Shown here piece by piece: positions 1 through 5,378 of a stretch of DNA of 5,378 nucleotides. Under the pieces are notes generated by a model. That model made no database searches. It saw nothing but the letters and a program-made list of their open reading frames with translations, and was not told where the DNA came from. Numbering within the stretch: the first letter of the stretch is position 1; every line of letters starts with the position of its first letter. A program made the translations under genes and the position numbers. The DNA comes from an uncultured Acidobacteriaceae bacterium (GTDB lineage: Bacteria; Acidobacteriota; Terriglobia; Terriglobales; Acidobacteriaceae), in the NCBI GenBank assembly GCA_903842845.1, contig CAIMNN010000173.1, positions 1 through 5,378 of the forward strand, in the 5' to 3' direction.

Positions 1-54
1 AGGCGTGGGCGACGATATTAACAAATGATTAAAACCTTTGTAGTGTTACTAAAT

Positions 55-96
55 TGTGGCTTCCAGAGCAGTCCCACAGGAAAAATGCCCGTCCTG
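55..96. repeat. overlapping short inverted repeats upstream of ftsH
   Basis: TGTGG (55-59) pairs with CCACA (74-78), and CAGGA (77-81) pairs with TCCTG (92-96). The two stems share bases 77-78, so they would compete as alternative folds. This part is richer in A and T than the genes and has no credible coding frame. It may be leader RNA structure or part of a dispersed intergenic repeat. The pairing is visible; any function is a guess. No convincing -35/-10 pair stands out anywhere in 1-243. Confidence 0.3.
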
Positions 97-210
97 ACTA
101 CCCTGAGAGTAAAATAAGAAGGACTATACCCTGATGCGGGGAGTTGAAGAGCGCTAGAGGTCAAGGCTCTGTGACTTTGCTGCAAGTGAGTGCGTCTAAT
201 GGGTAGAGCA

Positions 211-225
211 GGCGGCAGGGCCGCC
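211..225 (+). promoter_or_regulatory. GC hairpin in the ftsH leader
   Basis: GGCGGC (211-216) and GCCGCC (220-225) are perfect complements around a three-base AGG loop. The hairpin ends eight bases before the GAGGA ribosome binding site of ftsH. No T-run follows, so it is not an intrinsic terminator. An effect on ribosome access or message stability is an inference from its position; the structure itself is directly visible. Confidence 0.45.
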
Positions 226-233
226 GGAAAATA

Positions 234-238
234 GAGGA
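234..238 (+). promoter_or_regulatory. ribosome binding site of ftsH
   Basis: GAGGA lies five bases before the GTG codon at 244. It supports this non-ATG start over the in-frame ATG at 268. Confidence 0.65.
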
Positions 239-243
239 TTCTG

Positions 244-2157
244 GTGAATTCGACTTCAAAAAGCGTCATGTTCTGGGTCTTTATCGTTGTTTGCCTCATT
301 CTGCTTGGTGTGATGGTGCAGAAGAGTTCTGGCTTGGGCAAGGACGATGAGATCGGCTACTCCGACCTGTATGCGAAGGTGCAGCAGGGTCTGGTTGCTG
401 ACGCAGCGATCCAAGGGAATGACCTTCACGGGCATCTGAAGGCAACGCCGACCAAGCAGTTCCACACCAACGTGGGCGACCACTACGAAGACCTGGTCAC
501 GGCGATGAACACGGCGCATGTGACCTTCCAGTTCAAGCCGGTGGACAACAATCCGCTGTGGCCGACGCTGTTGAGCTACCTGTTGCCGATGCTGCTGATA
601 GGCGGGTTGTTCTTCTTCATGATGCGGCAGATGCAGGCGGGCGGAAACAAGGCGATGAGCTTTGGCAAGAGCCGCGCACGTTTGCTGAGCATGCAGCAGA
701 AGAAAGTGACCTTCAAGGATGTGGCCGGAGTCGATGAGGCCAAGGAAGAGCTGAAGGAGATCATCGAGTATTTGCGCGAGCCGCAGAAGTTCCAGAAGCT
801 GGGCGGGCGCATACCGAAGGGCGTGCTGTTGGTGGGGCCTCCGGGAACGGGCAAGACTTTGCTGGCGCGTGCGGTTGCAGGCGAAGCGAATGTTCCCTTC
901 TTCTCGATATCGGGATCTGACTTTGTTGAGATGTTTGTGGGCGTGGGCGCTAGCCGCGTGCGCGATCTGTTTGAGCAGGGCAAGAAGAACGCGCCTTGCA
1001 TCATCTTTATTGATGAGATTGACGCTGTTGGTCGGCACCGTGGTGCCGGACTTGGCGGCGGACACGACGAACGCGAGCAGACACTGAACCAGTTGCTGGT
1101 TGAGATGGACGGCTTTGAGTCGAACGACGGCGTGATTCTGGTTGCGGCGACGAATAGGCCGGACGTGTTGGACCCGGCGTTGTTGAGACCGGGACGCTTT
1201 GACCGCCGCGTGGTGGTTGGGTTGCCAGATGTTCGCGGACGCGAAGAGATTTTGCGCGTGCATGTGAAGAAGGTTCCCATATCAGACGATGTGAACCTGA
1301 ACATTCTGGCACGGGGTACGCCGGGGTTCAGTGGCGCGGACCTTGCGAACATGGTGAACGAGGCTGCGTTGAATGCGGCGCGTCTGAATCGCAAGCAGGT
1401 CACGATGTATGACTGCGAGTTGGCGAAGGACAAGGTGTTGATGGGCGCCGAGCGCAAGTCGATGCTGCTGACCGAGGAAGAAAAGCGGGTGACGGCGTAT
1501 CACGAGGCCGGCCATGCGATGGTCTCGGTGATGATCAAGCACTCGGACCCGATCCACAAGGTGACGATCATTCCGCGCGGAATGGCGCTGGGCGTAACGG
1601 TGTTTTTGCCAGGCGACAGGCACAATCACACGCGTGAGTATTTGGAAGCGAACCTGGCGATGGCTTACGGCGGGCGTGTGGCGGAAGAGGTCTTCCTGAA
1701 TCAGATGTCGACGGGCGCGGGCAATGACATTGAGCGCGCGACGGACCTGGCACGACGCATGGTTTGCGAGTACGGCATGAGCAGGTTGGGACCGCTGACG
1801 TTTGGCAAAAAGGAAGAGCAGATATTCCTGGGACGCGAGATTGCGCAGCACAGGGACTTCAGCGAAGAGACGGCGCGGCAGATAGACCTTGAAGTTCGAC
1901 GGCTGATCGACGAGGCTTACCAGACTGCACACGGCATTTTGAACGCGAACAAGGATGCGATGCACCGGATTGCCGCTGCACTGCTGGAGCGCGAGACGAT
2001 AGACGCGGCTGAAGTGCAGATGCTGATAGAAGGCAAGGAACTGCCGCCGGTCAAGAGCGTGCTGGCAGCGCCGAGCGATACAGGCGGCGATGTGCAGAAG
2101 GTTCTGAAGCCGGGCCGCGGTCCGGGATTCGCAGAGGGAACGCCTTCACCGGCATAA
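244..2157 (+). CDS. ftsH: ATP-dependent zinc metalloprotease FtsH
   Basis: This is a complete 637-residue FtsH, close to the family's usual length (about 640). FtsH is a hexameric inner-membrane AAA+ protease that unfolds and degrades misassembled membrane proteins and selected regulatory proteins in the cytoplasm. Seen in order: a membrane segment at about residues 8-26, a periplasmic region to about 104, a second membrane segment at about 105-127, Walker A GPPGTGKT (198-205), pore motif FVGVG (231-235), Walker B with D257/E258, a second region of homology with arginine fingers R315 and R318, zinc motif HEAGH (420-424) and the probable third zinc ligand D495 in TGAGND. All key residues are intact, so it should be active. 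The start is GTG 244, five bases after GAGGA. ATG 268 (residue 9) is the next in-frame start but would cut into the first membrane segment. The last 35 or so residues are Gly/Pro-rich and probably disordered. A terminator follows, so it appears to end its transcription unit. Confidence 0.98.
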   Translation: MNSTSKSVMFWVFIVVCLILLGVMVQKSSGLGKDDEIGYSDLYAKVQQGLVADAAIQGNDLHGHLKATPTKQFHTNVGDHYEDLVTAMNTAHVTFQFKPVDNNPLWPTLLSYLLPMLLIGGLFFFMMRQMQAGGNKAMSFGKSRARLLSMQQKKVTFKDVAGVDEAKEELKEIIEYLREPQKFQKLGGRIPKGVLLVGPPGTGKTLLARAVAGEANVPFFSISGSDFVEMFVGVGASRVRDLFEQGKKNAPCIIFIDEIDAVGRHRGAGLGGGHDEREQTLNQLLVEMDGFESNDGVILVAATNRPDVLDPALLRPGRFDRRVVVGLPDVRGREEILRVHVKKVPISDDVNLNILARGTPGFSGADLANMVNEAALNAARLNRKQVTMYDCELAKDKVLMGAERKSMLLTEEEKRVTAYHEAGHAMVSVMIKHSDPIHKVTIIPRGMALGVTVFLPGDRHNHTREYLEANLAMAYGGRVAEEVFLNQMSTGAGNDIERATDLARRMVCEYGMSRLGPLTFGKKEEQIFLGREIAQHRDFSEETARQIDLEVRRLIDEAYQTAHGILNANKDAMHRIAAALLERETIDAAEVQMLIEGKELPPVKSVLAAPSDTGGDVQKVLKPGRGPGFAEGTPSPA

Positions 2158-2158
2158 G

Positions 2159-2203
2159 GCAAGCGGAGCTGGCAAAGTTAGCGGTGCTAGCGGAGTTAGC
2201 GAA
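2159..2203. repeat. five degenerate tandem 9-base units after ftsH
   Basis: Starting two bases after the ftsH stop codon, the sequence divides into GCAAGCGGA, GCTGGCAAA, GTTAGCGGT, GCTAGCGGA and GTTAGCGAA. The last three units are close to one another; the first two are more diverged. The array lies between the stop codon and the terminator and ends in a small hairpin (TTAGCG 2196-2201 with CGCTGA 2205-2210, one G-T pair). It is not in the ftsH reading frame. It looks like a decayed short tandem duplication; no function is evident. Confidence 0.5.
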
Positions 2204-2227
2204 TCGCTGAAGAACAATTGAATTACG

Positions 2228-2262
2228 AAGGCCTGGAGACAAACTCCGGGCCTTTTGTTTTT
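2228..2262 (+). terminator. rho-independent terminator of ftsH
   Basis: An 11-base-pair stem is formed by AAGGCCTGGAG (2228-2238) and CTCCGGGCCTT (2244-2254), with one G-T pair, around the loop ACAAA. The T-rich tract TTTTGTTTTT (2253-2262) follows. It lies 70 bases after the ftsH stop codon and 36 bases before the next gene, so it should separate ftsH from the methyltransferase gene. Confidence 0.9.
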
Positions 2263-2298
2263 GGGCGGTTGGATATGCTGGAAAGTTATCCTTAAATA

Positions 2299-3150
2299 AT
2301 GAGGCACGGGATTCCGAGCAGGACGGCGTTGCGGGTTGCGATGCGGCGGGCGGCACACCAGTTGGTGGATGGGCCGCTGGTGCTCAACGACCCGTGGGCG
2401 GTGAAGATACTGGAGCCGCTGCTTGCAGTGGATGGATTGAATTACGAGCAGAAGCGGGCGAGACATGCGGTGTCGAAGGCGTTCCGGTCTTATATGGTTG
2501 GGCGGAGCCGGTATGCGGAGGATGAGCTGAAGCTGGCTTATGAAAATGGAGTCCGGCAGTATGTGGTGCTGGGCGCGGGGTTGGATACGTTTGCTCTGCG
2601 CTGCGGGTTGGATGGGCTGAGGATTTTTGAGGTGGACTTTCCGGCGACTCAGGAGTGGAAGCGAGAGTTGATGGAAGAGGCTGGGGTTGCGGTGCCGGAG
2701 CGGTTGAAGTTTGCCGCGGTGGACTTTGAGCATCAGACGCTGGCGGACGGATTGGAGCGGGCGGGGTTTGATGCGGAGGAGCCGGCGTTTTTCAGTTGGC
2801 TGGGCGTGACGATGTATTTGACGGTCGAGGGGTTCCGTGCGACGCTGGGGTTTATTGGAGGGCGGGCGAAGGGGAGCGCGGTGAGTTTGGATTTTACTTT
2901 ACCGAAAAATTTGTTGGGGCTGGTGGAGCGGGTTGCGCTGGACCGGTTGGCGAAGCGGGTGGAGCAGGCGGGGGAGCCGTTCACATTATTTTTCAGCGAG
3001 GCGGAGATGGCGGAGGAGTTCGCTCGGGTGGGGTTTACGCGGTGGGAGATGCTGGGTGCGGAGGCGGTGAATGGGCGGTACTTTCAGAACCGTACGGATG
3101 GATTGAAGCTGGTGGGTGGTGCGGCGCGGCTGGCGACGGCGTGGCGGTGA
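2299..3150 (+). CDS. class I SAM-dependent methyltransferase (TIGR00027 / LCM-like family)
   Basis: This 283-residue protein is a probable cytoplasmic methyltransferase using S-adenosylmethionine. It resembles the TIGR00027 group, related to leucine carboxyl methyltransferases (PF04072). Family marks seen: an N-terminal SRTA...RRAAHQ block (residues 7-20), the SAM-binding loop VVLGAGLDT (89-97), acidic EVD (111-113) at the end of the next strand, likely for the SAM ribose, AAVDFEH (139-145) and the late motif WLGVTMYLT (167-175). The length is normal for the group. Family members act on varied or unknown small molecules, so the substrate cannot be named. The start at ATG 2299 keeps the conserved SRTA block; in-frame ATG 2341 would lose it. 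The Shine-Dalgarno sequence is weak: GGAAAG at 2280-2285 is 13 bases away. The gene follows the ftsH terminator, so it needs its own promoter, which I could not place with confidence. It may be read together with the gene downstream. Confidence 0.9.
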   Translation: MRHGIPSRTALRVAMRRAAHQLVDGPLVLNDPWAVKILEPLLAVDGLNYEQKRARHAVSKAFRSYMVGRSRYAEDELKLAYENGVRQYVVLGAGLDTFALRCGLDGLRIFEVDFPATQEWKRELMEEAGVAVPERLKFAAVDFEHQTLADGLERAGFDAEEPAFFSWLGVTMYLTVEGFRATLGFIGGRAKGSAVSLDFTLPKNLLGLVERVALDRLAKRVEQAGEPFTLFFSEAEMAEEFARVGFTRWEMLGAEAVNGRYFQNRTDGLKLVGGAARLATAWR

Positions 3151-3244
3151 TTCACATTGGTAACGGAGCGGGTGCCTAAGCGCAACTGAAGCGTCCAATA
3201 GGTGTTGATTCCATATAGAGTGGAAGTAGGTGGAGGTCCGCCGA
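3151..3244. other. intergenic gap between the methyltransferase and transglycosylase genes
   Basis: The 94 bases contain no hairpin with a T-run and no clear -35/-10 pair. CATATA (3212-3217) and TTGATT (3205-3210) are AT-rich patches but not at promoter spacing. Apart from the ribosome binding site at 3232-3236 nothing stands out, so read-through from the methyltransferase gene is possible. Confidence 0.4.
3232..3236 (+). promoter_or_regulatory. ribosome binding site deciding the TTG start at 3245
   Basis: GGAGG lies eight bases before TTG 3245, a standard spacing. It favours TTG over the other in-frame upstream candidate, GTG 3230, which sits just after an in-frame TAG (3227-3229) and overlaps this site. 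The first in-frame ATG is at 3551, far inside the protein. Confidence 0.75.
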
Positions 3245-5378
3245 TTGCTTAAGAGAACCCGCATAGTTGCTGCCGCAGTACTTCCCTTCGCGCTGGTCGC
3301 GTTGCCGTTGCTGTTTGTGAATAACGTTGTGGTTTCGGCGAGGCAGGATTCGAGCCAGACGAGCGACAACACAACAACCAAAAAACCTGCGGCAAGTTCA
3401 ACGAAGAAGCCGGCGGCGTCGAGCAAGAAGAAGAGCGCGGCTAAAGCGGGCTCCGGCAGCGCTGCGAAGAAGAGCACCGGCAGCGGGACGAAGAAGACGA
3501 CTGCGCAGAAGACTACGGCGAAGAAGCCGCGCAGTGCGCGCTCGGTGCGTATGCATGCGGCGTTTGTGGCGTCGACCGAGTTGCGGCCGATGGCGCAGCA
3601 GTTGGCGACGATGCGGACCGATGTGGCTTACACGGCGGTGACGAAGTATGCGCGTGCTCATACGGGCGAGGCGGCGGCGGCGGCTTATTTGGCGCTGGGG
3701 CATGCGTATCTGCTGGATAGAAAATTTGCAGATGCGGCGGCGGCGTTTGCGGAGAGCCGCAAGAACGGTACGGCGCTGAGCGAGTATGCGGAGTTTTTGG
3801 GCGCGGAGGCGGAACACGGCGCGGGGAACGAGCAGGCAGCGGAGCGGTTGCTGAACGGCTTCAAGACGCGGTATCCGGACAGTGTGTTTTTGGCGCAGGC
3901 TCCGGAGTTGGAAGCGGCGGTGCTGTTGGCCGAGCAGAAGCCGGATGCGGCGGCTGCGGTGCTGGCGGCGAACAGAAATTTTGATTCGCGTGTGGCATTC
4001 CAGTTGGCGCTGGGCGAAGTGGAGATGGCGAAGGGCGAGAAGCAGTCGGCAATCCGCGATTTGAAACATTTAGTGATAACGCATCCATCGGCGCATGAGT
4101 CTGAAGAAGCGCGGGTGAAGCTGAGCGAGCTGGGCGCAGATTACACGGTGGATGAACGGCGCCAACTGGGCGATGCGTATTATGGCGCGAAGAAATATTC
4201 GGATGCGGTGGAGCAGTATCGCTTTTTGGCGCACAACACGGCGCTGAGTGAAACAGTGCGCAATGAATTTGCGGTGGCCGAGGCAGCGTGCAACTTGAAG
4301 TTGAAGCGGCTGACGCTGGGCGAGGCTGAGGCGCTGAAGGCGACGGATGATGAGAACGGTGCAAGACGACTTTATTTATTGATGGAGCTGGCGCGCGGGC
4401 GGACAGACCTTGAGGCGCAGCGCAAAGCTGTGGCGGCGCTGAAGGAGAAGTTTCCGCACTCGCAATGGCTGGCGGAGGCGTTGTTCTCAAGCGGGAACAT
4501 GTATCTGCTGCGCAAGGAGTACACAGAAGCGGTTGCGAATTACAGCTATTTGTCGGAGCACTTCCCGGATAACAAGAATGCGTCGCCGGCTAACTGGCGC
4601 GCGGGTTGGCTGACTTACCGGATGGGCAAATTTGAGGATGCGGCGACGCTGTTCGACCGACAGATAGACCACTTCCCTACTGCGAAGGAGACGGTGGGCG
4701 CGGTGTACTGGCGTGCGCGGCTGTACGAGACGAAGGAACACGACACGGAGAAGGCGGTTGCGGATTACAGGACGGTTTCGCGGCGCTTTCCGCATTTCTT
4801 TTACGCGCAGATGTCGCGGCAGCGGCTGGCAAAGCTGGGCAACACGGTTACGGAGTACAAGGACTCGGCAGACGGCGGGCCGGAGCCGGATGGAACGCCG
4901 GAGATTGCATTTGATACTGATCTGCCGGAGAGCCCGCATCTTGAGAAGGCGTCGTTGCTGGCGAATGCGGGATTGAACGATTACATTGCGCTGGAGATTG
5001 CTGCGGTTCCGGGGTCGAGTGGGTGGAGCGGACTGGCTGAGGCGCGAATCTATGAGTCGTACGGCGAGACGTACTTGGCGCTGAGAGCGATAAAGCGGGC
5101 GATGCCGAATGCGATGTCGACGGAGATATCGAAGATTCCGCTGGAGTACTGGCGGATACTTTTCCCCGAGCCGTGGTGGGAGACGGTGAAGTCGGAGAGC
5201 GCAAAGAAGGGGCTGGACCCGTACATGGTGCTGTCGCTGATACGGCAGGAGTCGGAGTTCAATCCGTCGGTGATATCGCATGCGAACGCATATGGGCTGA
5301 TGCAACTGTTGCCCTCGGTGGGCAGGCAGATGGCGAAAGAAGAAGGACTCGAGAACTTCCAGACGAATCAGCTGCTGG
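3245..5378 (+). CDS. secreted Slt70-like lytic murein transglycosylase, TPR-containing (3' end beyond window)
   Basis: The frame is open for 711 codons to the window edge. The product should cleave the MurNAc-GlcNAc bond of peptidoglycan in the periplasm, leaving 1,6-anhydroMurNAc ends. In order: signal peptide (KRTR, hydrophobic core, VSA with likely cleavage after residue 32), Lys/Ala/Ser/Thr-rich linker (43-100), a long helical region with TPR-like units (clearest near 144-177, 305-338, 408-443, 447-482 and 486-530), a linker region leading to YWRILFP (635-641), then a GH23 SLT domain. The SLT domain shows RQESEF with catalytic Glu669 and YGLMQLLP (683-690). E. coli Slt70 is 645 residues in full, so this protein is longer, partly because of the N-terminal linker. 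The product has no cysteine after the signal core, so it is not an evident lipoprotein. The start is TTG 3245, chosen for its ribosome binding site and because the signal peptide follows at once. No terminator separates it from the methyltransferase gene 94 bases upstream. The gene symbol is withheld because Slt-type paralogues are common. Confidence 0.94.
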   Translation, partial: MLKRTRIVAAAVLPFALVALPLLFVNNVVVSARQDSSQTSDNTTTKKPAASSTKKPAASSKKKSAAKAGSGSAAKKSTGSGTKKTTAQKTTAKKPRSARSVRMHAAFVASTELRPMAQQLATMRTDVAYTAVTKYARAHTGEAAAAAYLALGHAYLLDRKFADAAAAFAESRKNGTALSEYAEFLGAEAEHGAGNEQAAERLLNGFKTRYPDSVFLAQAPELEAAVLLAEQKPDAAAAVLAANRNFDSRVAFQLALGEVEMAKGEKQSAIRDLKHLVITHPSAHESEEARVKLSELGADYTVDERRQLGDAYYGAKKYSDAVEQYRFLAHNTALSETVRNEFAVAEAACNLKLKRLTLGEAEALKATDDENGARRLYLLMELARGRTDLEAQRKAVAALKEKFPHSQWLAEALFSSGNMYLLRKEYTEAVANYSYLSEHFPDNKNASPANWRAGWLTYRMGKFEDAATLFDRQIDHFPTAKETVGAVYWRARLYETKEHDTEKAVADYRTVSRRFPHFFYAQMSRQRLAKLGNTVTEYKDSADGGPEPDGTPEIAFDTDLPESPHLEKASLLANAGLNDYIALEIAAVPGSSGWSGLAEARIYESYGETYLALRAIKRAMPNAMSTEISKIPLEYWRILFPEPWWETVKSESAKKGLDPYMVLSLIRQESEFNPSVISHANAYGLMQLLPSVGRQMAKEEGLENFQTNQLL
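3371..3544 (+). other. Lys/Ala/Ser/Thr-rich low-complexity linker of the transglycosylase
   Basis: These codons encode residues 43-100, a run dominated by Lys, Ala, Ser, Thr and Gly with frequent KK pairs and almost no acidic or large hydrophobic residues. KPAASS occurs twice, eight residues apart (47-52 and 55-60). It resembles the tail of histone H1-like proteins but sits directly after a signal peptide, so it should be outside the cytoplasm. It is probably disordered and strongly basic. A tether or an anionic-polymer binding role is inference. Confidence 0.8.

Noticed and set aside
1..32. Possible 3' end of an upstream gene
   Set aside because: All three forward frames stop at or before base 32, and the few residues in each cannot be assigned to any family.
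25..117. A 30-codon ORF starting at ATG 25
   Set aside because: There is no Shine-Dalgarno sequence before it, no recognisable product, and it crosses the inverted repeats.
103..160. Fragments recalling a TPP riboswitch (CTGAGAG, ACCC, CTGAT, GCGCTAG)
   Set aside because: The 5' GGGGTGC-type half is absent, the spacing and pairing do not form the two-arm fold, and ftsH is not a thiamine gene.
256..1965. Long reverse-strand ORFs opposite ftsH (256-1263, 576-1457, 1282-1965)
   Set aside because: They lie antisense to a fully supported gene, have low-complexity Arg/His/Leu-rich products and no family motif; they arise from the codon bias of the + strand.
2269..2297. Promoter-like TTGGAT and TTAAAT with 17-base spacing before the methyltransferase gene
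   Set aside because: Both hexamers match the consensus poorly, and the predicted transcription start would fall just after ATG 2299, inside the gene.
3398..5305. Reverse-strand ORFs opposite the transglycosylase gene (3398-4069, 3861-4490, 4487-5305)
   Set aside because: The products are Arg- or Pro/Ser-rich with no recognisable domain, while the + strand frame gives a coherent signal peptide, TPR-like region and SLT domain.

Overview
The window holds three genes, all on the + strand: a complete ftsH (244-2157), a complete class I SAM-dependent methyltransferase gene (2299-3150) and the 5' part of a large secreted lytic transglycosylase gene (3245 to past the window end). The DNA is moderately GC-rich and the coding strand is strongly G-rich, with many GCG, TTG and GTT codons. 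The FtsH and transglycosylase proteins look like those of Acidobacteriota (class Terriglobia, family Acidobacteriaceae). This placement is an inference from protein style and codon habit. There is no rRNA or other marker gene to confirm it.

Layout. Bases 1-243 contain no convincing gene. They hold short overlapping inverted repeats (55-96) and a perfect 6-bp GC hairpin (211-225) just before the ftsH ribosome binding site; ftsH starts with GTG. After the ftsH stop codon come five degenerate tandem 9-base units (2159-2203), then a strong rho-independent terminator (2228-2262). The methyltransferase gene begins 36 bases after the terminator, so it is probably transcribed separately from ftsH. 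A 94-base gap with no visible terminator leads to the transglycosylase gene. That gene has no nearby ATG and most likely starts at TTG 3245 behind a GGAGG Shine-Dalgarno sequence. Its frame stays open to the last base.

Function. FtsH is the membrane-bound AAA+ zinc protease for quality control and regulated proteolysis. The transglycosylase is a Slt70-like periplasmic enzyme with a signal peptide, an unusual Lys/Ala/Ser/Thr-rich linker, a long TPR-like helical region and a GH23 catalytic domain with the active-site Glu at residue 669. The methyltransferase belongs to the TIGR00027/LCM-like family and its substrate is unknown. FtsH and the transglycosylase share a broad envelope theme, but nothing ties the three genes into one pathway. 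I see no mobile element, CRISPR array, RNA gene or evident novel system. The points most worth a second look are the charged linker, the 9-base repeat array and the structured ftsH leader.
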